Shown here one piece after another: positions 21,019-30,514 of a stretch of DNA of 64,000 nt (position 1 is the stretch's first letter; every line of letters starts with the position of its first letter). Source of the DNA: Cafeteria roenbergensis (Eukaryota > Sar > Bigyra > Bicosoecida > Cafeteriaceae); assembly GCA_008330645.1 (NCBI GenBank), contig VLTN01000096.1:1-64000 (forward strand), in the 5' to 3' direction. The notes under the pieces were generated by a model. The model worked only from the letters and a program-made list of their open reading frames with translations. It was not told the origin of the DNA and did not search any database. The position numbers and the translations under genes were made by a program.

Positions 21019-21174
21019 GGGCAGACGCGGCTCTGCCCGCCGGGTGGAGGGCTCTACCAAGCAGAGCCCACTTGCCATACTCGGGGACCTACCCCCAGTC
21101 ACGATCCCGGGTGAGAGGGGGCGACGACGAGCTCGGACACTCGCACACCCGCAATAGAAAACGATACGAGCTCA
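21019..21174 (+). repeat. Ngaro split direct repeat B2 (right end of element)
   Basis: Second 156-bp copy of B1. Virophage sequence resumes at TAGTATTATACAT. The same virophage sequence is seen without an insertion near 1690-1715 in EMALE-2, which fixes the junction. Confidence 0.93.
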
Positions 21175-21246
21175 TAGTATTATACATAAACTAATTTTAA
21201 TTATATTTGATTATATAATTAAACTTATTTTAATAAACTTTCACAT

Positions 21247-22996
21247 TTAAGCATTTTCAAGAGCTTCAACACGTGCAACCAATGCCGCATTTTGTGCGGT
21301 TAATTCTTGAACTGCTTTTATAAGTGGTGCTATAAATTCAGTGTATCTTAGAGAATAATCAAAACCTTCACCTTCAATGAGTGGTGTTTTTTGAATTGTT
21401 CCAGTTCCGTCAGATTGAGGAATAAAGTTGGGGTCTGGTATCATTTTTTTGGGATTTAATGACGGTTGCGTTTCCTGTAAGGTCTGAATCTCCTAAATTG
21501 TTAAATACAGTTTCAACTTCTTGAGCTATTAAACCATAATGAACACGATCACTTGTATTTTCTTTAAATTTATACTCAACAGGGCGGAGTGTGTTTATAA
21601 AATCAAGACCTTTTGTTAAATCATTGACATCTTTCTTTTTATTTAAATCTGATGTTTGAATGGTACCATTTGCAGAATACACATCTTTCCATCTGAAGGT
21701 GTTATATCCTAAATCAATGGTGTTGTCTGTCTCTGGTCTGACAACTGGTGTTAATGCATCCAAAACCATCATTGAATTCAAATACATTGCATTAGCTCCA
21801 TCACAATTTAACCAATTAATGGTGGTTGGGGTGAGTGGGTCTACAGGGTTTAAAGAATTAATAGAAAAACTGTCACCTGTTCGTTGGTCCACTTTCATTT
21901 GCCATATTTGCTTGTTTGCGTTGGTTCTGAAATATCCTGTGGAACCATTTAAATAACCGTTCCAGCTTAAACTGCTCCATCCTGGACGAGTCCCCCCTGC
22001 ATCTGTGCCTGCTTCCATAAACAACTGACCACTCTCACTAGGACTGGCTGCAGGACTTCTGAACCGTGCACATAAATGTGCAGTTGGTTGATTTGATGAT
22101 CCCACTGACAATTGACCAGATGCAGCATTATTTACAACCAGAGAATGGTCACCAACATATAAAGTATCAGTTTTAACTTCACCAACCACCTCAAGTTCTG
22201 CACCTGGGTCAGATGTCATAATACCAACTCTATTACCTCTAACTCTCATAGTTTCAGAAAAAACAGAACCAGGAACAACATCACCGTTTTGAACAGAAAA
22301 AATAATATTACCCTTAACACCAGATGTAGGATCACCTACCATAGAAATTTGTGCAGTTTTCCCGCCATCTAATCCATCATCTCCATCATTAAAAATAATA
22401 TTATGTGGGGTTTTTCGTTGTGCTTCAGTAGATGGAGTAGGGGATTTGAACAAAACTAGATTATTCATATTACTAACCAATTCATTTTCTCCAACTTTAA
22501 CACTGTATGTGGTATTAAAATCGTTATTTCTTTGATTACCAGCTTTATTACCACTATACATATAAATGCTTCTATCACTATTATCTTGACCACTTAAAAG
22601 TAAGCCAGGGCTATAAGCTAGAGACCCGTTAAAGTTGGATTCCATATAAATTGGGTCATTATTTGGAAATCTAATTCCACTTTTTGTATTACTTCCAGCG
22701 ATTGGTTCGCCAGTTATAATAACACTTTTAGTTGTAAGTGGAGTGGTTAAAGATAAGGTGTTAGCTTGAATTTCTCCAATATTGAGCATATCATCACCAT
22801 TGCCATCATTACCAGCTGCTAAAACTTGTGAAAGGGTCCCACTATGTGAATCAATTTGAGAATCTACATAAGCTTTATTAGGGCAGTCGTAATCATCAAC
22901 AGGAGGGGCCACGTTAGTAATTTTATTTTTTCCAGCATCTAAGCCAGCACAGGTTAATTTATAACTATTACCATAAAGTAAATTTGAAATAGACAT
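21247..22996 (-). pseudogene. S74-type fibre-like protein of EMALE-1 (about one break)
   Basis: The predicted product is a beta-rich, Asn/Thr/Gly-rich protein resembling trimeric fibre or spike proteins. Near the C terminus it carries an intramolecular chaperone domain (SDLNKKKDVNDLTKGLDF, then YGLIAQEVE) and a terminal coiled coil (ELTAQNAALVARVEALE), as in peptidase-S74 tail fibres. In such proteins the chaperone helps trimer folding and is cleaved off. It is the first gene inside the left terminal repeat and runs towards it. The start is supported by a TCTA box 14 nt upstream (23011-23014). The frame appears to have about one break. Use as a virion attachment spike is inference. Confidence 0.8.
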
Positions 22997-23010
22997 TATA
23001 TATAATAACT

Positions 23011-23014
23011 TAGA
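23011..23014 (-). promoter_or_regulatory. TCTA box before the S74 fibre-like gene
   Basis: TCTAAG on the minus strand lies 14 nt before the ATG, followed by an A/T-only spacer. It matches the mavirus promoter signal that resembles the late promoter of its giant-virus host CroV. Confidence 0.75.
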
Positions 23015-23054
23015 TATTATTTTTTAAGTTATTAAATATATTTGTTAAATGTTT

Positions 23055-24875
23055 TTAGAGGTTTCTTAAGTCGTGAAGTTGTTTATCTGATAATTTTTTA
23101 CCGCCTTTTTTTCCTGATCCTAGTAAAACAATTTCTCCACCTTTCTTTTTTCTAGTGGTTGTTTTTTTTTTACCATAACCATAAACGGAGGCAATGTTTC
23201 CCATCATTGTACCATCTCCCGCATAATCTTTTAATGGTCCCGTATTTCTTAAAAGTTTAGTCACCGTTTTAGTCATAGGATGAGCTGCCATATGGTTAAA
23301 ATTAGTCATAACATCACCCATAAAGGACCCGCCCATAACCCGCATTAATTTGTTATTGTCATCAGTAAGTTTTAGGGGGCTTCGTAATAGTTGGTCGGGA
23401 GTGTAAAGGGTTAAATCATCCATAAAGGTACCATCTTCAAAGCTGTAGGTGAGATTATCTCTAATTGAAAACACTTCTAATTTATAATGAGCACCAGTAC
23501 CCGCAGCTTCAGGGGTGACAAATGTTGCTTGTACCTGCATATTAATGGACTTATTAGCATTAGCCATAACATTATAATCTTTTAATCCCAGATCGGAAGG
23601 ACGGAAGAAAATTACAGAACCAGCACCAAATATAGCTGTTTTAAATTTGTCACCAGCAGCCACAGCGGGATCTGCCACAGTCAAGCCATTAGCCAGAGCA
23701 CCACTAAAGCATGAAAATCTTTTATTATATCCATTAGATGAAGATAATTCGTACAGTTGTTGTTGTTCAAGTTCTCTAAAAATACCAACATCAGAATCCA
23801 CCTTAATTTCTAATCCAATAATTCCAGCAAGTTGATCAGGGGCAAACTTTTTTGTTGGTGTTTCTTGTGAAACCATAACAGCAAACATTGAAGGGACATT
23901 ATTCATTGCCATACTATGAGTTGTTAATATGTGTTTATTTCGTTCACCAGGGATACCGTAAGGATCCTTGGTATTGAGGCACATCGAACTTGTATTCCCT
24001 TCTAATGAAATTAACGGGGTGTTATATATTATAGTTTTAGGAATGTCACCAATTTCAAGAGGGGCGACCCAGTTTTGAACAAGCATATTAATTTTAAATC
24101 CGGTTATATCCACTTCAAAATCTGCTTTACCCGCCACAAGTTTAACACCATCCGCAATACCAATCATATTTTCAGGTTTAAATTGTCCATCTAATATGAC
24201 TTTAAATGTGTTCAGGTTTCTAAAAGGTACTGGGTCTTTAATATTTTTATATTGTGTGGGATTGGCTACAAGTGCTTCATCTACTACAAAATCAATTTTT
24301 ACGGATGTGCTACCTGCTGCCCGTGGGTGGATATAATAGGCATAATTACAACCTAAACCGCGAGACATTCGGCTATCGGTAGATTCTGTACCTTGTCTAT
24401 AAGGGTTATTCATAGAATCGGCTTTTATTTTATTATATTCATCTACATCAGAGCAGGGAGAAAGCAAAGCAAGTTCTAGAGGATCCGCATTATATTGATG
24501 AAGTTTAATTAATTGTGCGGGGTAACTGGTAAAAGTTTTACCATTCATATTAATTACTGCAACAGGTATACTTCTATTAACTGGAAAAGATTTCAGGCCT
24601 ATTTGATCTTTTAAAGATGAATCAGCTAAAATATTTTTAATTTCAGCAGTAAAACTTACTCTTAAACGTGGAGCACCTCCTGTTAAATTTCCAAGAGGTT
24701 GATTAAAAGTTATTTGACCTACACCATTATCAGGTGCATCTGATGTGGGTTGAATTGTTTGAAATGTTGAGTATGGAATGCCTATTCTAGAAGCAATTTT
24801 AACATTTTTAGAAGTGGGCCAATTATAAGCATATGGAGCTTGTAAAACAGTATCGAGTTCTGGGGGTGTATTCAT
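23055..24875 (-). CDS. MCP: Major capsid protein (double jelly roll, 606 aa)
   Basis: This protein builds the hexon-like trimers of the icosahedral shell. The 606-residue length equals, from memory, that of the mavirus major capsid protein. The N-terminal part (LRVSFTAEIKNIL, then RSIPVAVINMNGK) and the beta-rich pattern throughout fit a double jelly roll. The C-terminal ~70 residues are Lys/Gly-rich (KKKTTTRKKKGGEIV), which could contact DNA or the inner shell. The gene lies directly upstream of the fibre-like gene and downstream of penton, in the conserved morphogenesis order. The frame is intact. Confidence 0.9.
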   Translation of the reverse strand: MNTPPELDTVLQAPYAYNWPTSKNVKIASRIGIPYSTFQTIQPTSDAPDNGVGQITFNQPLGNLTGGAPRLRVSFTAEIKNILADSSLKDQIGLKSFPVNRSIPVAVINMNGKTFTSYPAQLIKLHQYNADPLELALLSPCSDVDEYNKIKADSMNNPYRQGTESTDSRMSRGLGCNYAYYIHPRAAGSTSVKIDFVVDEALVANPTQYKNIKDPVPFRNLNTFKVILDGQFKPENMIGIADGVKLVAGKADFEVDITGFKINMLVQNWVAPLEIGDIPKTIIYNTPLISLEGNTSSMCLNTKDPYGIPGERNKHILTTHSMAMNNVPSMFAVMVSQETPTKKFAPDQLAGIIGLEIKVDSDVGIFRELEQQQLYELSSSNGYNKRFSCFSGALANGLTVADPAVAAGDKFKTAIFGAGSVIFFRPSDLGLKDYNVMANANKSINMQVQATFVTPEAAGTGAHYKLEVFSIRDNLTYSFEDGTFMDDLTLYTPDQLLRSPLKLTDDNNKLMRVMGGSFMGDVMTNFNHMAAHPMTKTVTKLLRNTGPLKDYAGDGTMMGNIASVYGYGKKKTTTRKKKGGEIVLLGSGKKGGKKLSDKQLHDLRNL

Positions 24876-24886
24876 ATATATTAACT

Positions 24887-24890
24887 TAGA
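24887..24890 (-). promoter_or_regulatory. TCTA box before the major capsid gene
   Basis: Minus-strand TCTAAG, 11 nt before the ATG, in an A/T-only context. It supports the chosen start. Confidence 0.75.
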
Positions 24891-24989
24891 TAATATTTTT
24901 TTAATTATAAATTATTTTAAACTTACCTTAATAATTTTAAATAATTTAGAGACTTTTTTAAAGACTAAAAAAACTAGACTTTAATATAA

Positions 24990-25901
24990 TTAATCTATTG
25001 ATTCAAATAAAAGCTTAAGTTGTATTACTGTTTGAGGAAGAAGAGTTAAAGGGTGTTTTTCATTATCATAATCGTATATGGTAAAGGATAAATTAAAACG
25101 GTTAAAATTAGTTTGTAAAATATTATGGTATTTATTAGAGGAATTTTCAACCCTAAATAAAATGCTGTTATAATCTTGATTGTTTTGTTGTAAATATTTA
25201 TAATTAGTAAGGAAAACCCCCGTGTTATCTGATATAGTGGTGTTTTTAGATATTGAAGGGAGTAATTCATAAGATACGGGGAGGTCGTTAGATTCTATAA
25301 CAATATGCGATATAGGGGTTAAAAATTCTAAAGTGGAAGCATCTTGTGTTTCTACATCTTCATTTAATATAACTAATGAATACTCTTCGTCTATGTCGTC
25401 AAATTCAAAAGAGTTAAAGTCTACTCTCATGTCATCATTAAACATAATAAAATGACCGTTTCTAAAATTTTCAGTCGTGGTGATTTCAAATTTTTTACTA
25501 TGTTTATTAAAACTAAAAACGGGTATGTCTTCTTCTCCTATGATACCGTCACATAATCCAGCTAAAGTTTCATTAATGGCGGTACCTACATCAACATAAT
25601 CGTACATGTACCCATCTTCATCTACAAAGGTACTAAAATCAACCTCACGTACTCCCATAATTTCATCGGTGGAACGGTTAAAAATTCCTACTTGATAGTC
25701 ATGTCCCGCGGGTTTAAATAATGGAAGTCTTATTTTATGGAGATGGAACTCTTCAACAATTAAGAGATAATTTTTATCAGGGTCTAAAATTGTAGAAGAA
25801 CGAAAAATATCAACACTAACGGGTCTTTTATAAGAGCCCCGCGGTCCAGCTAATTGTTTATTACTCTTGATAGTTTCATTAAGCCAAATATACTGTTTCA
25901 T
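24990..25901 (-). CDS. Penton (minor capsid) protein, 303 aa
   Basis: This is the predicted single-jelly-roll vertex protein. The length (303 aa) and position between protease and major capsid genes match the mavirus penton gene. Recognisable parts are the N-terminal MKQYIWLNETIKSN and the strand-rich VDIFRSSTILDPDKNYLLIV. The central region is acidic (residues ~155-185) and the C terminus is beta-rich. There is no signal or membrane segment. The assignment rests mainly on synteny and length plus the beta-rich pattern. The frame is intact. Confidence 0.82.
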   Translation of the reverse strand: MKQYIWLNETIKSNKQLAGPRGSYKRPVSVDIFRSSTILDPDKNYLLIVEEFHLHKIRLPLFKPAGHDYQVGIFNRSTDEIMGVREVDFSTFVDEDGYMYDYVDVGTAINETLAGLCDGIIGEEDIPVFSFNKHSKKFEITTTENFRNGHFIMFNDDMRVDFNSFEFDDIDEEYSLVILNEDVETQDASTLEFLTPISHIVIESNDLPVSYELLPSISKNTTISDNTGVFLTNYKYLQQNNQDYNSILFRVENSSNKYHNILQTNFNRFNLSFTIYDYDNEKHPLTLLPQTVIQLKLLFESID

Positions 25902-25912
25902 ATATATAAACT

Positions 25913-25916
25913 TAGA
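25913..25916 (-). promoter_or_regulatory. TCTA box before the penton gene
   Basis: TCTAAG on the minus strand, 11 nt upstream of the ATG. Confidence 0.75.
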
Positions 25917-25942
25917 ATATATTATTTTAAGTTAATAAATAC

Positions 25943-26514
25943 TTAATGGAAAGTTTGAACAACCACCTCATCAGGTGAAATATTTTTCAATTTACTTAAA
26001 GATTTAATCACTTGAGCAAACTCGTCATTTGTTAAATTTTTTAAAGCACACCTGGTTAAACACCACCGCCCACATGTGGCACTGTTATTTGTTAGAGATT
26101 GTAATTTATGGTGTGAATAATCAACATCGTACCCACTTTCTAACAGTAAATTTATTAAGCTGTTTTCTTCTTCTTTATATAGGTCTTTTCTTTGTGTTCC
26201 GCTGTACCTTTTTTGGTCTACATCTGGTCTGCCTCCGTAAGAATCAAAAAAATAAACTGTGTACCTTCTTTTTTACCTAGTATTAAAGCACAATAATGCC
26301 CAAATAAAAACTCGCCTTGATGATTAGGATAAAAAATTATCAATTTGTTATCATTTCTAAATAATCCATTTATATTTTTACAATTAATAATGTCGTCATA
26401 ATCTATAACATTAATTCCGGTTTCATTTGGTAATGTTGAGTGCCATAAATCCCGTAATTCTTGAGGACTTAGAGCTGTTAATAATAATTTTTTAATATCT
26501 GCTTTCTTTAACAT
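25943..26514 (-). pseudogene. Adenovirus-type maturation cysteine protease (about one break)
   Basis: In the family this is a Ulp1/adenain-like protease that cleaves capsid precursors. The N-terminal part (LSPQELRDLWHSTLP) and the FGHYCAL segment with a likely catalytic His are visible. A Cys-containing stretch typical of the second half of the domain lies further on. The location between penton and packaging ATPase is the conserved virophage/Polinton order. The gene appears to have about one break and is treated as a fossil. A TCTA box lies 11 nt upstream of its ATG. Confidence 0.75.
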
Positions 26515-26525
26515 ATATAAAACAA

Positions 26526-26529
26526 TAGA
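26526..26529 (-). promoter_or_regulatory. TCTA box before the protease gene
   Basis: TCTATTG on the minus strand, 11 nt before the ATG. Confidence 0.65.
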
Positions 26530-26547
26530 ATAATTTTTTTATATATC

Positions 26548-27480
26548 TTATTTTATAGTGTCCGTATTAACCACCGCTTTTTGTGAAATGGTTAAATGAT
26601 TGTCTATATTATAACAAACCCACCGCGACTTTAATAATAATTTATCTACCAGGTCCCTTTGTCTTTTTTTTAATCCTAAATAATTTTTAAAGAGTCCTTC
26701 CCGTTGATAAGAGGTTGATTTTTTAAAAATAACATAATTAGTTGTTTCCTGTTTGATAAGACCGAAGGATGGCCCTCCTTGTGTCTTATGGTTGGCTATT
26801 ATCATATTACATTTATAATGCCTTCCTTGTGTTAATAAATGATCCCGTAAAACTTCAATTAATTTGACATCTTTATTTTTTTCGTAATCATCAAAAAATA
26901 TAACGGAATCTTTAAAAATTTCACCTATATCCTCATTACTAAACCTTAATTGATAACCTGTTTTTTTTGGTCCTTTTTTAACCTTTAAATCATTAATTCT
27001 TAATTCTTCTTTTAACACTTCTTCAGGTTCTAGAAATTTTTTAAGATGTTTGAATTTAATTTTTTCTTTTTCATATAATTTAATTTTTTCTTCTTCATCC
27101 TCATTTTCATAAGGAATCACAAAATCATTAATATCTAAATATTTAATTTTACCAAAACGGCGGTCTGGTTTGTCTGTTATGGCAAAAAAATGCTTAATTC
27201 CTGCTCTGGTGTATTTATCTATTAATTGTACCACAAAGGTAGATTTACCCGAACCACTTTGACCGCTAATAAAATATCTATCACTGTCTATTTCTTTATC
27301 TTGAATACTTGGCGGAATAACTTCTAAAAGATCCTTACCATTTGTATGAAAATAATCCGTACCTTCGTCATCGTCCATTTCATAACTCGGATCAAAATAA
27401 ATTAATTTACTTTTACTGTACCGTCCTAAAGTTTTATTCTCCGCAATTGGATAACCTTTTTTTAACTCATTAATACTCAT
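26548..27480 (-). CDS. Genome-packaging ATPase (FtsK/HerA type, 310 aa)
   Basis: This ATPase pumps viral DNA into the preformed capsid. Walker A is GQSGSGKS at residues 73-80 and Walker B is VIFFDD at about 193-198. A later ANHKTQGG segment resembles the sensor region of A32/FtsK-like packaging ATPases. The 310-residue length fits mavirus. A charged Glu/Lys insertion (about 125-160) separates the Walker motifs. The gene is co-oriented with protease, penton and capsid, forming the morphogenesis block. The frame is intact. Confidence 0.92.
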   Translation of the reverse strand: MSINELKKGYPIAENKTLGRYSKSKLIYFDPSYEMDDDEGTDYFHTNGKDLLEVIPPSIQDKEIDSDRYFISGQSGSGKSTFVVQLIDKYTRAGIKHFFAITDKPDRRFGKIKYLDINDFVIPYENEDEEEKIKLYEKEKIKFKHLKKFLEPEEVLKEELRINDLKVKKGPKKTGYQLRFSNEDIGEIFKDSVIFFDDYEKNKDVKLIEVLRDHLLTQGRHYKCNMIIANHKTQGGPSFGLIKQETTNYVIFKKSTSYQREGLFKNYLGLKKRQRDLVDKLLLKSRWVCYNIDNHLTISQKAVVNTDTIK

Positions 27481-27495
27481 TTATATATAAAAAGA

Positions 27496-27499
27496 TAGA
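27496..27499 (-). promoter_or_regulatory. TCTA box before the packaging ATPase gene
   Basis: ATCTATC on the minus strand, 15 nt before the ATG. Confidence 0.65.
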
Positions 27500-27677
27500 T
27501 TTTATTTTTAAATTACAATAATTTAGGTTTTACATCCGTTAAAATATAAATTGAAAGAGGTAATTTAAAATTAGCTTTAAAAAAAAATAGTCTATGTGTA
27601 TTTTTTTTTAAATTCTGCACCTATTAAAAAAAATTAAGAAAAAACATTAAAATTTTTACATGCATTAAAATATATAT

Positions 27678-28496
27678 TTAATTATATTTGGATAGATCCA
27701 CCAAAGAAATAATTTTATCATTTAATTTTTTATTTAAGTTATTTATCATTTTAGGGATATCAGATAAATATTTTAATTTCCCGTTACTTAATCTTTCATC
27801 ATATGCCGCCAATTTTATAAAAATATCTTCTTCTTTTAAATTTGATAAAACAAACTTTTTAATTTTACTATTCATTTTAGAGTCTTGAACACTTTTAAGC
27901 CGTGAGATGGTCAAATACCCAAAGCCCACAAATGAGTTGTTTAAAATATCATCAAATTTATTTTCAATTTTATTTAATCTTTTTAATGCTTTAACATAAT
28001 TTTTCTTTTTAACATATAATTTAAACTCATCATAAAATAATTTTTTAAAATCTTCATCCGCTAAATTTGTTGATGTTGAAAAATCATAGATAATAGTCAA
28101 ATCCTCTAAATATTCCCCAGTAAATAAAAATAAATCTAATTTTAACCATTTCATAGAGGTTTTATTAAGTAAATTAAATACTTTTGTATAAGATTTTAAA
28201 ACTTTTAGAGCATCGTCTATATTTCTAATCGGTTTATCTCCTATTTTAAGCTTGGAAAATTCTATAATCGGGTCTTTTTTTATCATTTTTAAAATATTAT
28301 ATACCGCTTCCATTAATAATTTAATCATATTTTCCGTAAAATCTATTTTTTGATATAAATCTATATCACTCGCCCATAAACTCAAAGGATAAGACCCATT
28401 AAGACGCATTGTTTTACCATGTTCAAAGTTAAGCTGGTTTAAAATTGATCGGTTAGTCTTGTTAAACTTTTTAATATTCCGTTGTGTGAGCTTCAT
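27678..28496 (-). CDS. Nucleotidyltransferase-fold-like protein (272 aa)
   Basis: The N-terminal part has the signature of the polymerase-beta-type nucleotidyltransferase fold: Gly34-Ser35 followed by Asp44-x-Asp46 (NGSYPLSLWASDIDLY). A candidate third carboxylate strand lies further on (LKLDLFLF). The remainder is Lys/Asn-rich and helical. Such folds include poly(A) polymerases, CCA-adding enzymes and abortive-infection-type nucleotidyltransferases, and the substrate here cannot be told. I chose the ATG at 28496 rather than one 11 codons earlier because the A/T spacer with CCTAAAT ends there, as before the other genes. The next gene diverges from it. Confidence 0.6.
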   Translation of the reverse strand: MKLTQRNIKKFNKTNRSILNQLNFEHGKTMRLNGSYPLSLWASDIDLYQKIDFTENMIKLLMEAVYNILKMIKKDPIIEFSKLKIGDKPIRNIDDALKVLKSYTKVFNLLNKTSMKWLKLDLFLFTGEYLEDLTIIYDFSTSTNLADEDFKKLFYDEFKLYVKKKNYVKALKRLNKIENKFDDILNNSFVGFGYLTISRLKSVQDSKMNSKIKKFVLSNLKEEDIFIKLAAYDERLSNGKLKYLSDIPKMINNLNKKLNDKIISLVDLSKYN

Positions 28497-28553
28497 ATAA
28501 TATAATTTAGGTTTTTTGTTTATCAAAAAAAATATTAATCTAAAAATTTAATA

Positions 28554-28557
28554 TCTA
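28554..28557 (+). promoter_or_regulatory. TCTA box before the lipase-domain gene
   Basis: ATATCTAACTTA, with the box 13 nt before the ATG. It lies in the short divergent intergenic region shared with the nucleotidyltransferase-like gene. Confidence 0.7.
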
Positions 28558-28570
28558 ACTTATTATATAT

Positions 28571-29303
28571 ATGGACAACTCACTGAGAAACTTTTTATTA
28601 AACATAGCGATCAAACGTGGCGAACAATACAAAGCCAGGGCGGAAGCTTCAAACAATGACGAATTATTTAAAAGAGGGGTTGATGAATCTTTACGAAAAG
28701 AGAAACTAAAACAGGAGGTAGTGCTTGAAAAATTTGAACGGGACGAATATAAACCTTTAGATATGATTTTAAGAGAATCACGAAAAGGTCAAGAAGTAAG
28801 AGGTTTAATTTATTCTTCTTTTAATGAATTTAAAAAACCTAATCCAAGCTTTGAAATTTTAAGAGGCCAAATTAAGCGGCTGAATGATATAGTTTTAACT
28901 GAAGATTTACCAGCAGCAACAGAAGAAGCAATAAAAAATTATATGACAGGATTTAAAGAAAAATTGATCGTCCCTTTTGGAACTTCTCCACAATTCTCCG
29001 ACAAGCATCAAGAACGATTAATTGGATATGTATCCGATTTACTTAAAATAATAGGTAAAAAAGATGCACCAAACTCACAATTAGACGAAGAAGTCCAGGC
29101 AATGGAGAGAAAAACAAAAGATCGATTAATTGAAATTTTCACAAGAGATGGAAATGGAAAGCTTGGAATTTCCGTACCCAAAAAACTAATTTTATTAGGT
29201 GACTTAGGGTTTGATACATCAAAATTTTCCAATTCATCACCATATGAAGACATAAATAAATATGCTATAAAACAAATTCAAGGCATACCCGTAAAATCTG
29301 CTA

Positions 29304-29343
<40 letters not shown>

Positions 29344-30470
29344 CCACTCCGCAGCTGCTGCTCCTGCTGCTGCATCTTCAGCGGACAATGATATTGCTCA
29401 CAGAAGATGCGGCAGGAACTCATGAAGTCCACCACTATCACCTCAGACATTAGAAATGGGAAAAACAAAACCCCCTCGAAGTTGATGAGTGGATGATTAC
29501 ATAAAAAAAAAAGATTGTTTTTGATGAACCACACAGGAGATGATGACGATGATGACGATGCTGATGCTTTAGATGTAGACTTTGACTCATCTTTTGTCGT
29601 GAGTGAATTAAACACCATCTCAAAGAAAAGAATATGAACGGTTAAAAAAAGAAAGCAGAAAGAATAAAAAAAAAAGAAATCGAAGCAGCATTGAAAAATG
29701 TAGGATAGACCAAAAAAAGCAGAAGATGAAGCATTAGCCGCAGCAGCTGCACAAAAAAAACCAGTTGAACAACATCCAAAAACAAAATCAAGGGCACAAA
29801 CTAGAACAATTCAAGAACAACAAGAAGAGATTTACAACACGATGAATGGCAGCATATGATTTATGTACCAGCTCAACATAAAAAAAGCACAAGTAAAAAA
29901 CACCACGGAAGAAGAATGAAAAACTTAATTGTCAAAGATATGCTCTAGAACAAAAGGAAAAAGAAAAAAAGCAGGATTAATTAAACCATTATCAAAAAAA
30001 ATAATAATATAGTTATAGCAGTAAGAGGAACCGACAAATTTAACCAGGATGATTTAAACGACGATGTGGCCATAGTTAAAGGTACATTATCTAACTCTCC
30101 CCGATTTTTAGAACTTAAAAAAGTGTATGAAGCCGCTATTAAACAATACCCAAACGCAAATATAATTTTAACGGGGCACTCATTAGGCGGGGGGATGATC
30201 ATAGAATTATCTAAATTTTATCCAGTTAAAGCGGTGTTATTTAATCCCGCGGTTAATTTTAATAATTTAAGGTCTAGTAAATATAATTTAAAAAATATTC
30301 AAACTCATATTATAGAACATGATCCGCTGGCTTTAACTTCTTCTTTTCTTCCTAATGTTTCAAAATATAAATTCCCTTTCAAATTAACGGGAACACCATC
30401 CGATCATCTTAAAGCACATGAGTTAAAAACATTTTTAGGTGGCAGATGTAGATGTAAAACTAAAAAATAA
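28571..30470 (+). pseudogene. Lipase (class 3)-domain virophage protein, several breaks
   Basis: The N-terminal part is a charged helical region (RNFLLNIAIKRGEQYKARAE). A Pro/Ala repeat linker (PAPAPAPAP) leads into a low-complexity Lys/Gln/Glu-rich middle. The C-terminal part has the serine-hydrolase nucleophile elbow GHSLGGG in an alpha/beta context (NANIILTGHSLGGGMIIEL), as in class 3 lipases, with a later His-containing segment. In mavirus-type elements a large protein of this kind lies next to the ATPase region. A role in membrane breach during entry is inference. The middle is interrupted several times, so the gene is treated as a fossil. Confidence 0.7.
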
Positions 30471-30496
30471 TTATTGGGTTAAACTATAATATAATA

Positions 30497-30500
30497 TCTA
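30497..30500 (+). promoter_or_regulatory. TCTA box before the methyltransferase gene
   Basis: ATATCTAAGG, with the box 14 nt before the ATG at 30515. Confidence 0.72.
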
Positions 30501-30514
30501 AGGTACATTATATT

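Larger units (their letters stand above)
14786..21174 (+). mobile_element. Ngaro-type retrotransposon (DIRS order, tyrosine recombinase), nested in EMALE-1
   Basis: This 6.4-kb GC-rich island lies inside the AT-rich virophage and has split direct repeats in the order A1 (14786-15096), coding region, B1 (20532-20687), A2 (20688-20999), B2 (21019-21174). This is the diagnostic Ngaro arrangement. It encodes a Gag-like protein, reverse transcriptase with RNase H, and a tyrosine recombinase. The repeat pairs are identical or nearly so (A1 and A2 differ by one base in length), so the insertion is young. No target duplication is visible, as expected for a recombinase-inserted element. It looks whole or close to whole. 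Confidence 0.95.

Noticed and set aside
14786-21174. LTR retrotransposon (gypsy/copia) or bacterial-type integron
   Set aside because: The repeats are split (A1 ... B1-A2-B2) rather than terminal LTRs, and the integration gene is a tyrosine recombinase behind RT-RNase H, which defines Ngaro/DIRS.
26029-26280. Plus-strand 83-residue frame over the protease gene
   Set aside because: It lies antisense to the conserved-position protease, has no TCTA box, and its hydrophobic Phe/Leu composition is typical of a shadow frame.
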